From Candida dubliniensis CD36 (lineage: Eukaryota; Ascomycota; Pichiomycetes; Serinales; Debaryomycetaceae): a stretch of 64,000 nucleotides of DNA. Positions within the stretch are counted from its first letter, which is position 1. Every line of letters begins with the position of its first letter. The notes beneath the pieces were generated by a model. That model made no database searches, was not told the DNA's origin, and saw nothing but the letters and a program-made list of their open reading frames with translations. Positions 10,880 to 21,242 of the stretch are shown here, piece by piece. Where the stretch lies: contig NC_012860.1 of assembly GCF_000026945.1 (NCBI RefSeq), positions 1,860,001-1,924,000 on the forward strand. Direction: 5' to 3'. Made by a program: the position numbers and the translations under genes.

Positions 10880-10907
10880 GGGAGATTAGGGGGAGGGGGG
10901 AAATGGG
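10880..10907 (+). other. G-quadruplex motif in the ADH2 promoter
   Basis: Four G runs of 3, 5, 6 and 3 bases are separated by loops of 6, 1 and 4 bases, satisfying the canonical G3+N1-7 rule. The G-rich strand is the template strand of ADH2, and the motif lies about 216-243 bases upstream of its ATG. Folding in vivo is not shown by the sequence. Confidence 0.6.
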
Positions 10908-12228
10908 CAGAAAGAATGAAAAAAAAAAAAAACCGAACGCCCAGCAAATCAGATGGATGAGGAGCAATCAGACTCCGTGAGGGTGGCTCAGCATCACAAA
11001 ACGAAATTATTCATTGTGTTCTTTTTTTAATTCAACTTGCTTCTAATAATTGGGGTGAGAAAGTAATTGTTTTGTCTTTTCATCTCATGCATAGCATATT
11101 ATTACTTGTAATTAACTTCTCCACACCGGATCGATGGTGACAATGGAAGATGGTTTAAACTCCCTAATATGTGTATGGTGTCAATTGAATTGTAAATGTT
11201 TCTGTGTGTATGCCTGTGTGTGTTGTTTTTTAGTAAATTAGTTGATTAGTAGTGCAATTTTTGTGTCATTTGAAGTGAAACTATGTTTGGTATTTGCAAA
11301 GGAATTTCATGATTATTTCTTGGTCGTCTGGCGTGGAATGTTCTAGCTATTTTCTGGTATTATCACTACGGCTGATGATTTCCCGACAACTGAAAATTAA
11401 CCAAAAAAAAAAAAAAAAATCATCCGACCAGTTAAACATAAAAGCTTAAAAGTGACATCAACCGTATGATCAAATCACTGAAAAGCTAAATTATGAACTA
11501 TTCTCTATTCAATATTATTCCGTAACTGCGATTAGGTTTCCAAACAAGACTTTGTGTTTTATTTCATGGGGCTTACTCGTTCAAAAAAAAAAAAAATGTT
11601 AGTCGAATAGCCAGTTGATGAAGTGGTGCTTGTCTTTTTCGTTTTTTCGGACATTGCTGTTGATTTTTATTCCTCGGACTTAAACACAGTTCCTAATTCC
11701 ATCTTTAATGTCATTGCATGGAGATTCTACTATTCAAGCTAGCCCCACACAACTCAAAGTATAAGATCAAAGCATTCATTTCCAAATAAAGAGATATAGA
11801 ATTGAAATTGTTGAGTTTTGTGTCGTCAAAAACTGTTAAATTTTTGATGCAGATAGTTTGATTCGAAGTTTATCGAGGAGACCAAACCTAAGCCAACAAA
11901 TACGTACATGTAGTCACGACAGAAAACTACTCGAAACCATCACCCGATCTGACTGTTCAAAGCATATTGCATAGGAAACTAAAATACTTTAAAAGTTTAT
12001 CGATACTTATTTCTGTGAAAAATACACACCTATTCAAATTAAAAAAGTGCCCATTGGTATCGTAATCCCACCAAAAGCTTCAACTCTTGCCGAAACGAGC
12101 CAAATATTAAGAGCATCATCAAACGAAAATTATGAAGATATAAAGGAATTAGTATGCATCAGAAAACAGTGTATATATGATTATCATGATCCAGAAAAAA
12201 AAAAGCCTGTTCCCAAATCACTACTTCA
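10908..12228. other. Intergenic region ADH2-SNX3
   Basis: This long spacer carries the ADH2 upstream region and the SNX3 3' side. A run of 80 codons without stop on the + strand (11993-12235) has no ATG. A 44-codon open stretch in another frame precedes it (about 11845-11972). They may be chance or remnants of a decayed gene. No intact gene is supported. Confidence 0.5.
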
Positions 12229-12702
12229 TTAATAAACTATTTGTTTTGGATCCCATTTTTCATTTTGGATAAAATCAATCAACGATTTTGATCCTGTTTG
12301 GAGCAATGGATGGCCACTCACAACAATCAAAAATTTTTCTAAGCCTTGTCTTCTTTTTTCAATATTCAAATCATTGAATTTATTCAGATTCAAAAATATC
12401 TTCCCTGGTAATGGTGGGATTATTACTCTGGTGGTTTCTTGCTCCAAGATCTTTCGAAAGGCAACAAAGTCGCTATACCTTCTTCGAATCCGACTCTCTC
12501 TTTTCTTGAATGCAGGGATGTTGGTTCGACAAATGATCTCGTAATCAGTGAATAAATTCAGGCCGTACCCATGAGTTAATGGGTTTTTCACCTCTATTTC
12601 AAGAAAATTCTCTGGTTCGCCATATATCTCATTAAACGACTGGGACTTGTTCTTGGGTGACGTGTTAATCACGTCACTAATCGGCTGGAACGGTTTTGAC
12701 AT
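12229..12702 (-). CDS. SNX3: Sorting nexin 3 (PX domain protein)
   Basis: Sorting nexin (also called Grd19) that binds phosphatidylinositol-3-phosphate on endosomes and retrieves cargo to the late Golgi with retromer. The 157-residue protein starts at the ATG at 12702 ([10 protein letters not shown]); the open frame runs seven codons further but only to TTG. Almost the whole protein is one PX domain (about 30-155). It has FLEIEVKNP at the first strand, the phosphoinositide-binding RRRYSDF motif, the proline-rich PPLPGK loop and RRQGLEKFL in the last helix. Length matches the yeast protein (about 160 residues). Confidence 0.92.
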   Translation of the reverse strand: MSKPFQPISDVINTSPKNKSQSFNEIYGEPENFLEIEVKNPLTHGYGLNLFTDYEIICRTNIPAFKKRESRIRRRYSDFVAFRKILEQETTRVIIPPLPGKIFLNLNKFNDLNIEKRRQGLEKFLIVVSGHPLLQTGSKSLIDFIQNEKWDPKQIVY

Positions 12703-13218
12703 GGGGAGTGTGGAACTAAACAAATGTAACGATTGGAGATTGTTGAGATAAGGTGAATAAGTATTTTCGTTTATGTTAGTTCTGTGTGGGCGTTGCGTTT
12801 AAGATGAAGGGTTGAGACTAGTTGACGCGGGACACATTCTCTCTCGCTCTCCCCAAGCTTCTCTGTTTTTTTTTTTTTTTGTATTGTCCTCTATTTATTT
12901 TTGAGGAATGATCGAGTGGTTGATAAACAATAGAGCCACAACACACGACCACATATCCTGCGAAACTACAGTCTCACCTTAGTAAATTTACATTCGGACT
13001 TGTCGATTTCAAACTGAAGAAATACTAAATTTTATATTACTAAACTAATAAAGTCAAACTAAATGTGTAAGAAAAAAGTAAACAAAGAGAGCAGTTTCTC
13101 TCTTTGATAGATGAAGTAAAATATAAAGACATGCCAGTTCAGAATAAACACCTTAAATGAAAACTCTAATCATAAACATTAAACACCATGGCCGTTACAA
13201 AGCATAACATTCACTTTT
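12703..13218. other. Intergenic region SNX3 promoter / small-gene 3' region
   Basis: About 0.5 kb containing the SNX3 promoter and the 3' side of the next minus-strand gene. A poly(T) run lies at about 12868-12881. No further gene is seen. Confidence 0.6.
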
Positions 13219-13410
13219 TTAATACAAGAATCCTCTGTTACCTGGAGCACCAACCATCTTGTTGTTGACATCGACCATTACATGTGGCCATCCGAAAAAG
13301 CAAGCAATACCAGTGGCCCACATGGCAAAGTCTGGAATACGACGTAAATAGTATTTGTATTGAGGTGTGACTCTTATTTGTTGAGATAATCTGATAGCAG
13401 TTGGTGACAT
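13219..13410 (-). CDS. Small mitochondrial-like protein, function unknown
   Basis: A 63-residue protein from a clear ATG at 13410. I do not recognise it. The N-terminal 24 residues are basic and free of acidic residues (Arg7, Arg13, Lys19, Arg23, Arg24), resembling a mitochondrial targeting segment. Residues about 26-46 (PDFAMWATGIACFFGWPHVM) form one hydrophobic, aromatic segment that could cross the inner membrane. The end is short and polar, with KMVGAPGN. Size and composition suggest an accessory subunit of a respiratory complex, but this is inference only. Evidence for being a gene is the good ATG context, protein-like composition and lack of another explanation. Confidence 0.55.
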   Translation of the reverse strand: MSPTAIRLSQQIRVTPQYKYYLRRIPDFAMWATGIACFFGWPHVMVDVNNKMVGAPGNRGFLY

Positions 13411-14587
13411 TGTAAGTATAGTTGTTTGTAAGATTGATATGAATAGTTATATGTTAAAAAGTGGTTCTTTTATCAATGGTTAAGCAAAATAAAAAGAATT
13501 AAGAGAAAAATAATATAAGGCGGAATGGAAGGTTTGCTGAATCTATTTATACCACAACACAACTTGAAACAAAGCAAACCGATATCCAAGAAAACCAAGA
13601 TGGGCCATGTATATTTAGGTATGATTTGATTGGATAACAGATTAAAACTATGTAATGGAAAGGGACAACTATTGTTGTGCATCTCAGAATCAGCAGATGT
13701 ATGTATGACAATGTATGTTATAATTTTTTGTTCTGGTAGTTCTTGCCTAAATTACGTGGGTGCAAAAAGAAAAAAATATGACTGGGAGACAAACAATTTT
13801 GCGGGAAAAAAAAAAAAAACAGGAATTTCTTTGTTCTGAAGCAAAAGTGGTTCGATTATTTGAGAATTTCTTTTTTTTTTCTTCTTCTTCTTTATTTACG
13901 TGGATTCAAACCCCATAGGTGTCGGGTTTTTGTTTTGCTTTACTTTTTGGGTATTCAACCCCATATTCGATATGCACACAGTTTCTGGCCACCAATAGAT
14001 AATGGATGGGTCCAACATTTTCTGGAATAGATTATTTAGCTCTGTCTTTTTTTCCGTTAGTTGGGGGCGGGGCGGGGCGGCGATATATTTGTTTCCCAGT
14101 AACGGCCTCGCTTGAACTAAAAAAAAAAATCACCTGATGAGATTTATGGTGTTTAGTGACAACTACACCAGAAGTTTGTCATGAGGGAAATAGACTCACA
14201 CATCCTAGTTATTCCGTAGATAAAGTCACAAAGTGTAGAAGCATTCAAACTTTGGTCCTGATCCAGAATCCTGTAACAGACCGAAAAAAAAAAACACAGT
14301 TTCCAAACTTTGCAACTGGACCACCTTTTGGTTTTCGTGATTTTTGCCCCGACAATTCTCTTACAAAGAGTTTACGTTTTGTGAACATTATTAAACTTGA
14401 TTTGACAGTACCATATAATTGAAGTATATTTTGAAATGTGATAACTATATAAAAAAAAAAAAACAATCAAACATATTTCCTAATTTATGTATATAACAAA
14501 CACATACCATGCTAAATTCCCTAAAGTTTAAAACTAGAACAAAAATGACAAAAAAAAAAACAAATTAACCCAGCAATTTTCAGTTGC
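13411..14587. other. Intergenic region between the small gene and OLE1 3' end
   Basis: About 1.2 kb. It holds the upstream region of the 63-residue gene and the OLE1 3' region. The notable feature is the GC block at 14063-14082. An 88-codon open frame at 14156-14422 starts at GTG and contains a poly(A) tract, so it is not called as a gene. Confidence 0.55.
14063..14082 (+). other. GC-box-like G-rich tract
   Basis: G runs of 5, 4, 4 and 2 are separated by single C bases, in an otherwise AT-rich spacer. It contains GCGGGG twice, which fits the GC-box core of Mig1-type zinc-finger repressors. It could also form a two-layer G-quadruplex. Function is unproven. Confidence 0.4.
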
Positions 14588-16048
14588 CTAAGATTGTTTT
14601 TCTTTCTCCATCATTTGTTGTTGTAAATCAAAGGTATCGGCATGAACGTCACCATCTTTAACCACAGCAACTCTCATGGTTGCCAACAAGTTGTGAGCAG
14701 CGTTCGAATGAGCATACACAGCACCGTTGAAAGCCTTTGTGGCGTCTTTACCCAAAGAAGCCCTAACAAGAGCTTGACCACCGGGGTGTTCTTTAATGAA
14801 GTCCTTAACATTGTGAATTATACCAGAAATTATAATCAATCCTTCCTGTTTAGCTCTTTCGTTGAATTCTTCTCTAGTCCACACAGGCAATTTCTCAATT
14901 TCTGCACCCCAGTTCAATTTAGCCTTCATTCTATCAAGCTTCTTTTGTTGTTGCTGGACTAAGCCTTGTTCAATGGCATTCTGGGAAAACTTCTTCAAGT
15001 TCCAAGCCAACCCAAGTTTAGATAAACACCAAATGGTGACCTTGGTTGGATCGTACTGGTACCACTTCAAAGCATTTCTGTAATCACTAGGGAACTCATG
15101 ATGGAAGTTATGGTAACCTTCACCAAATGTCACAAATGCCGTCAACACGTGATCACGTGGAGTTCTTCTATCGTCAAAAGGTTGGACACCAATCCAATGG
15201 GCCAAAGAGTTGACACAGAAAGTGGCTTGTTGGATGGCAAAACATTTCAAAATACCAGCATAAATGAATCCTCCCCAATAGTCACCCCAACCTAACCCAG
15301 CAACCAAAGTTGGGAAAACAAATGCAGCTGCAACCATGATCAACAAATAATGTCTGTGTTGGAAGGTGACAACCCAGTCGGCAACAAGGTCGGAAATATC
15401 GGCTCTAGCTCTGTTTTTAGGGTTGGCTTTAGTCAACATCCATCCCATGTGGGAAAACCAGAACCCTCTTCGGGCATCGTATGGGTCTCTCGAAGTATCG
15501 GTGTATCTGTGGTGAATACGGTGAGAATGACCCCACCATTTTATTGAACCTTCAATGGCACCAGCACCGAAGAAGGCAAAGAAAAGTCTCACTGGCAAAG
15601 CGGCATCATATGATTTATGAGAATACAAACGATGATAACCAGCAGTAATTGAAACACCACTGAATGCATACATGACAAATGCCAACACTATAGTCTTCAA
15701 TTGTGGTGGGTAATACCACGCACAGTAAGCTCCAAATGCAGGGATGAAAACAACCAAAACCATATTAAGCCAATTTATTTTTTGGAAAAAATTGCTTAAA
15801 GTCCATGGCTCTTCTGAAATGTGCTTTCTGTTGGCGTATTTTGCCTTTTCTCTGGCATCCTTTTCTGCCAATGATTCCATTGAATCCTTGGTGATTTCTT
15901 CAGCAGTGACTTTGACTAAATCGGAGGTACCCATTAATCTACCACCTAACCCAGCAGCCACCACTCTGGGCACTTTCTTATTAGTACCAGCGGCAATGGC
16001 ATTCAATTTAGTGATATCAACAGTTTCAAGTTGTTCAACTGTAGTCAT
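14588..16048 (-). CDS. OLE1: Stearoyl-CoA delta-9 fatty acid desaturase
   Basis: ER membrane enzyme that introduces the delta-9 double bond into palmitoyl- and stearoyl-CoA, using electrons from cytochrome b5. The 486-residue protein has the three histidine boxes HRLYSH (139-144), HRIHH (176-180) and HNFHH (313-317), with hydrophobic segments around 95-130, 150-165, 232-252 and 257-280. A fused C-terminal cytochrome b5 domain carries the heme motif HPGG (421-424) and a later HSNAAH. This desaturase-b5 fusion is the standard fungal Ole1 architecture. A TATATATA element lies about 212 bases upstream on the coding strand, after a GAA microsatellite and poly(A). Confidence 0.97.
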   Translation of the reverse strand: MTTVEQLETVDITKLNAIAAGTNKKVPRVVAAGLGGRLMGTSDLVKVTAEEITKDSMESLAEKDAREKAKYANRKHISEEPWTLSNFFQKINWLNMVLVVFIPAFGAYCAWYYPPQLKTIVLAFVMYAFSGVSITAGYHRLYSHKSYDAALPVRLFFAFFGAGAIEGSIKWWGHSHRIHHRYTDTSRDPYDARRGFWFSHMGWMLTKANPKNRARADISDLVADWVVTFQHRHYLLIMVAAAFVFPTLVAGLGWGDYWGGFIYAGILKCFAIQQATFCVNSLAHWIGVQPFDDRRTPRDHVLTAFVTFGEGYHNFHHEFPSDYRNALKWYQYDPTKVTIWCLSKLGLAWNLKKFSQNAIEQGLVQQQQKKLDRMKAKLNWGAEIEKLPVWTREEFNERAKQEGLIIISGIIHNVKDFIKEHPGGQALVRASLGKDATKAFNGAVYAHSNAAHNLLATMRVAVVKDGDVHADTFDLQQQMMEKEKQS

Positions 16049-16188
16049 TGTGAAATACTAGTATGTCTTCTAAATTCTTGTAATAACAGTAATGTGTTAC
16101 TTGATCGATGACTTTTAGACGTTCTGTAGTTTAGTATCAACTTCGATATCAGTTGGTTAGTGGTATACTAATGAAACGTGGATTCGAT

Positions 16189-16210
16189 GAAGAAGAAGAA
16201 GAAGAAGAAG
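16189..16210. repeat. GAA trinucleotide microsatellite
   Basis: Seven consecutive GAA units on the + strand, followed by a poly(A) tract. They lie about 140-160 bases upstream of the OLE1 ATG. Confidence 0.85.
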
Positions 16211-16257
16211 TGAAAAAAAAAAAAAAAAATAAGCAGGACAAAGAATTGAAAAAGGGA

Positions 16258-16265
16258 TATATATA
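16258..16265 (-). promoter_or_regulatory. TATA box of OLE1
   Basis: TATATATA about 212 bases upstream of the OLE1 ATG. The position and sequence fit a TATA element, but the leader would be fairly long. Confidence 0.4.
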
Positions 16266-19200
16266 ACTAAGGTTGTTATAAGTATGATTTTGCAGTTTAA
16301 AATTATTGGGTTTGAGAAGAAGAGAAAAAAGAAATTTTCTTAAGTCCTTTACTCATAACTTTGCCTCTGATACAGAAACATTCAGACGCAAAGTTCCCAA
16401 CAAAATTAAGATTTGTTGTTCTTGTTGAGCACATTAAACACTTGTATACCGGATTTAACCAGCTCACACGCACGCCCTTAATTGTTTTTTTGTCAATTCC
16501 TTAGACTTATAAGCTAGGATAGGGGGAGTGGTGGATAAAAGGAGACGAAACATGATAACAATTCCTATAGCAACCATTAGCTGAGTCACCTTATAACATC
16601 GCCAACAAAAAAAAAATTGGTGGTTAAAATGGTTCCATTTTTCTTTTTCTAGTATGTTGTTGCTTTATTATTTATTCAATGGTTAGTTTGGCAACTGCTG
16701 GTACACATCAATAATGTCAGAGGATTATTGAGCCAGCCAAAGTTGTTCTTGAAAAACTGGGTCAAAAAAAAATTCAACAAAATTCCTCTACAACGTTTCT
16801 TAGTGTGTGGGATTCTACTAGGATGTCTATTATTTTAGTCCCCTTTCTTTTGAGTTAGGGGGGTGCGAATAATCGGTGAGAGTGGACTCTTAATTGCTTC
16901 CTAATTGGGTCAACTTATCAGTTTAATTATATTGGTGTGGTTTTTTTTTTTTTTTTTTTTTTACTTTCATCCTCTGATAATTTTGAATGATATAGCCACA
17001 TGTTAAACTTTCGAGGATAGTATTGTTATTTTCTAGGAGTCAGTTTGATTCCGAGGGATCTTCGATATCGTTAATTTAAGGTTATTTTGAAAGTTATTCG
17101 GTCCCACACATAAACGTTTGGAAAAACTTAAAAATAATTGTACCACATTATCTCTTTCCGTGTGGTTTGTCTTGAACACATCTTTTCTCTCTTCCGTATA
17201 AACAGGAAGAGTGTGTTAAGAGATAAAAGAAATTGATTGTTCTTTATTTTTCCTCTTTAGAATTGTAGACGTGGTAAATATTTAGTAGGATATTGTTGAT
17301 CAGTTTATTACAAGGCCAATAACGTTCAGATTATTCTATAGCACCCTATTGAACGTTTTCGGGGAGAGAAAGAAACGTAAGATTGATGCAAAATCTATAC
17401 TCGATCGCGTCTTTGTCTCAAAATTATTTTTGGACGCAAAACTTTAGATCAATTTTTGTCCTAAAAAATAAACAAATAAATAGAATAATAGAAATAGGTC
17501 CATACCCACAACCTTTGAAATTAGCAAGGATTTATTGCTTCTTCATTTGAATGCAATAATTCATAGTCATTCCGAACAGGGGAGCAACCTTGGAAATTAC
17601 ATTCATTATTATAGACGTGTTTGTACTCTCCGTTCATAAGCAACAGGGAATCACCAAAAGCAAATTACAAAACATACTACAACATCTCTTGCAATTATGA
17701 ATGTTCCTGACCAGGAAATCGTTTTTGAGATACAATCTATGTTTTTCTAAATATGCCAGGTACCAAATGAAATATACTGCTATTCCCCATTCCATTGGCG
17801 ATAATGATAATTTCCAAAATTGATCAAACAATTTCAAACGAGAATAAAATCTTTAAAATTATAAAACGAACCAATAAAACAACCTATAGAAAGTTTCATT
17901 ATTTGGAGTGTGTGGCGGTCCCGTGTTTTACCGTTAATCGAATGATTTCATATTTTGAGCTTTTTTTTTTTTCTGGCAGAGTATGTATTGTCTATAGGTG
18001 ATCGCACAATAAGTACGATGACGACCATTGTAGGTAGGAAACGGAATCAACATCCCGCATACAGCTCACGGTTGAAAAAGAGCAAACACAGCAAAGGCAG
18101 AGTAGTAGTAGTAGTAAATCAAACTAAACTAATTACAGTGAGTGACCATGTGGAATGAGTTGCCATTTATGCGGTTGATGGTATAGTTTATTTTTTATTG
18201 AATCACTGTACCATGCCATCATGGCCAGTCTTATTTACTCCGCATTGGTGGTCACAGGGTTTTGGGCTGCGCGGGCGGGGGTGCTTGTTGCGACTGGCAC
18301 GTGGATGAAATCATCTTTCGACTAAAATCGCATTCTTCACCCAAAACGAACAGTCAATTGTCACACTAAAAGCAGAATTGCATCACTCACTCACTAGAAT
18401 GACCAATTACAAAGACAGATATTGAGTAATGTCGTCTAAGGTAATTGCAATGTTTGCCAGCAACAGGCCTTTGTATTATAGTAAAACAAACGTTCAAACA
18501 TACTCCAAGGTGAAAGATCAATTATTCAATGGCTATCCCTAAATGCTATTCTATAAACCAACGGGGTAGTTTTGCTAACGGTCAATAAAAAGTACACTAG
18601 ATGCAAGAAGCATCCAACTGACAACTGACATCTATATCAATCATTCAAAAGAGTTTGCAATAACTCAGTAAGACATACCATCTCCAATTATCTCACCAAT
18701 ATCCACGTTAAACAATGTTGCATATAATAAGGCGAGAAAGCCAAAACAAACAAGAAGTTAAGAAAATATTAGATTCAATTTGTCAAATAATCTTTGAGTC
18801 ATTCATCATAGTAGTACACAAAATCGATGAAGTAGTTTGGGAATGATTGATGGTGGTGGTGGGCGTCTATATTCAATACTTCAATCAATCAAAATATAAC
18901 TAACAGAGAACTTTTTCACCTCATACTTTCTTTTTCTTTAAAATTAGAAATTTATTTATTTCAACAATTAAACCTCCCCACTTTTTTTTTTTTTTTGTTT
19001 AAGTAATCCTTCTCTTTTTCTTCTTCCTTTTTTTTTTTCAAGTTTTTCTTTTATTCAATTTTCTACTTTTCTTGTCAACAATTGTCAAGTATTACTACAA
19101 TTAACTGATATCTATTATAGAAGACAATCTGGTGTTCGTTCAAGCCCATACAACAGAAACCAATCTTATTTATATTTATACATCACAAACAAAATCCTCG

Positions 19201-19388
19201 AAAAGAGAAGTTAGTAAAAAAAAAAAAAAAAACTAAGAAAAGTCTATTGTACAAGTCGAGAATTCAAAGCAAGCAAACAAGCAAGTAAGCAAACAAAAAA
19301 AAAAAAGAATACAAGCAAAACCTATATACTTTAACTTCGTCGAAGAGAAAAGCCAAACCACAACAACATCAAGCTATTTTTATCCATT

Positions 19389-21242
19389 ATGGTCAATCCT
19401 CCGCAACCAAGACAGATGCCTAAATCGCCACGTCTTTCAACATCGACATCTTCCGGCACATCTGCCGTACCTAATCTATTAGGATCTCCTCGTCCATCTC
19501 CTCCGCAGTTGCAACATCAGCCTTCCAGTGCATCTACATCGTCAACATCCTCGACAGCAACAACAGGGGGGTCTACATCGGCAACTGCACCTGGGTCTAA
19601 CCAACATTACCTTCATCACCACCAATCTCGTAAAACATCAATCGTGGAAATATTGAGCTCTCCACCGCCGTTACCAACAGATCCGAATGATCCAATTCAC
19701 CAACTTAGTTTGTCGAGACACGCTTCAACAAGCTCAAATAAATCCTCGTCACAATCAGTCGCTGTTGGAACGACAACAAACACCAATCATACATTTTCGT
19801 CGGTTGATTGGAGCGAAGTTCCATTGACAGAGTTGACAGAATCAAACAAGTTGATCAGCATTCACAGTTCTCATTCGGTCCAAGCAGCATTTGAAACATT
19901 GCTCAAGAACAATTTGACCAGTGTTCCGGTATCTATTTCGAAATCCGACCCCCATGATTTAACCAATTGTTTGACTTTTGATTATAGTGATTTGAACACT
20001 TATCTCTTATTAATTATGAATAAAATCAATTATTCGGAATTGAATGTCGAGGACATTGGTGATTCCAATTTATCGCCACAAGAGAAACATGAGTTCGTCA
20101 CTCAAACCATTAGCAAGGCCAAGAGAGGAGAAGAAGTCCCAGTTGAATTCATAATCAAGTTGCATCCAAAGAACCCATTTATCAAGTTTAATGAAACCGA
20201 TACTTTGTTTTCAGTGATGGAAACCTTGGGTAATGGTGTTCATAGAATTGCTATTACAAATGCAGAAGGTAACAGAATAACTGGTATATTATCACAAAGA
20301 AGATTGATTCGATACATGTGGGAAAATGCTAGGAGATTTCCTTCATTGGACTTTTACTTGACATCAACTTTGCAAGATTTGAAAATTGGGTCATCTAACC
20401 CAATTACAATTTACGAGGATCAAATGTTGATAGAAGCTTTGCACAAGATGTTCAACGAAAGAGTTTCGTCGCTAGCAGTTATTGACCGATCAAGAACATT
20501 AATCGGAAACATCTCGATTGTCGATGTTAAAAACGTTACCAGCTCCAAAAATTCCCACTTATTATTCAAGTCTGTTTTGAACTTTATTAGTTATAACTTG
20601 TCACAAAAGGGAATCGAAGAAGGACAAGATCAATTTCCAATATTCCATGTCAATAACCAAACGTCATTGGGTAGAGTCATTGCCAAATTGGTTGCCACTC
20701 AATCTCACAGACTATGGATTGTTGACAGTTCCCGTAAAGCTAGTTCCATAAGCAGTGCTAGTGCTTCTGCCCCTAACAGTGGTATGAATAATGGCGTCAC
20801 TGTTGGATACCCGGCACCGGTAGATTCATCAATAACAGATCAAGCTGAAGACATTGAGGCTAGCAGTCTTTCTTCACCAGTTACTACTGCTGCCACTGCT
20901 GCTGCCACTTCAGCCCAACCAGATTTCTCCTACACTAGTGGGACTGGAAAATTAGTTGGAGTGGTCACATTAACGGATATTTTAGGGTTATTTGCTACTT
21001 CCAAGGGTAGAAGAACAGACCCTCATGCTGCCAGAAACCAAAGAAGAAGAAGCTCAACATCAACCACCAGATCATCTATTGATAGTGCCTTGAGTGCCGA
21101 AGGTATACTTCCATCGGGGGCCGCCATCGTTGGTAGCAGTAACGCCGCAAACACCGGGCGCAGAGGTAGTGTTGAAGTTTCGAGTGATGTTTTCCGGAAA
21201 TCCTATACCAAGCCACAAGAAAATGCATTTTCAAAGGAATAG
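19389..21242 (+). CDS. SDS24: CBS-domain protein of the Sds23/Sds24 family
   Basis: Homologue of yeast Sds23/Sds24 and fission yeast Sds23, cytoplasmic/nuclear proteins linked to phosphatase (PP2A/APC) control and cell separation. The 617-residue protein begins with a long Ser/Thr/Pro-rich disordered stretch (1-120). Four CBS-type repeats then cover about 135-530, with the VDWSEVPLTELTES start, NRITGILSQRRLIRYM, LIGNISIVDVKN and GKLVGVVTLTDILGLF. The last two repeats are separated by a Ser/Ala-rich insert. The C-terminus is basic and Ser-rich (RRRSSTSTTRSS). The ATG at 19389 is the first in frame after a poly(A)-rich leader. Confidence 0.9.
   Translation: MVNPPQPRQMPKSPRLSTSTSSGTSAVPNLLGSPRPSPPQLQHQPSSASTSSTSSTATTGGSTSATAPGSNQHYLHHHQSRKTSIVEILSSPPPLPTDPNDPIHQLSLSRHASTSSNKSSSQSVAVGTTTNTNHTFSSVDWSEVPLTELTESNKLISIHSSHSVQAAFETLLKNNLTSVPVSISKSDPHDLTNCLTFDYSDLNTYLLLIMNKINYSELNVEDIGDSNLSPQEKHEFVTQTISKAKRGEEVPVEFIIKLHPKNPFIKFNETDTLFSVMETLGNGVHRIAITNAEGNRITGILSQRRLIRYMWENARRFPSLDFYLTSTLQDLKIGSSNPITIYEDQMLIEALHKMFNERVSSLAVIDRSRTLIGNISIVDVKNVTSSKNSHLLFKSVLNFISYNLSQKGIEEGQDQFPIFHVNNQTSLGRVIAKLVATQSHRLWIVDSSRKASSISSASASAPNSGMNNGVTVGYPAPVDSSITDQAEDIEASSLSSPVTTAATAAATSAQPDFSYTSGTGKLVGVVTLTDILGLFATSKGRRTDPHAARNQRRRSSTSTTRSSIDSALSAEGILPSGAAIVGSSNAANTGRRGSVEVSSDVFRKSYTKPQENAFSKE

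Larger units (their letters stand above)
16049..19388. other. Long divergent spacer OLE1-SDS24
   Basis: 3.34 kb without a supportable gene, unusually long for this compact genome. It contains the OLE1 TATA (16258-16265), a GAA repeat (16189-16210), a T22-like tract near 16940-16962, a GC-rich patch at about 18268-18283, a CACGTG box near 18298-18303, and T-rich and AAGC-repeat leader DNA just before SDS24. Open frames of 60-70 codons here lack convincing starts or composition. Confidence 0.55.

Noticed and set aside
13890..13950. B-box-like GATTCAAACCCC, considered as part of a tRNA gene
   Set aside because: No A box, no acceptor-stem pairing and no anticodon arm could be drawn. No tRNA gene was found anywhere in the window.
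14156..14422. 88-codon open frame in the OLE1 3' spacer
   Set aside because: Begins at GTG, has no ATG upstream, and contains a poly(A) tract that codes for a Lys run. Not a nuclear yeast gene.
15146..15159. 14-bp perfect palindrome CACGTGATCACGTG with two E-boxes
   Set aside because: Lies inside the OLE1 coding region and encodes the conserved RDHVLTA segment, so codon constraint explains it; regulatory use is unlikely.
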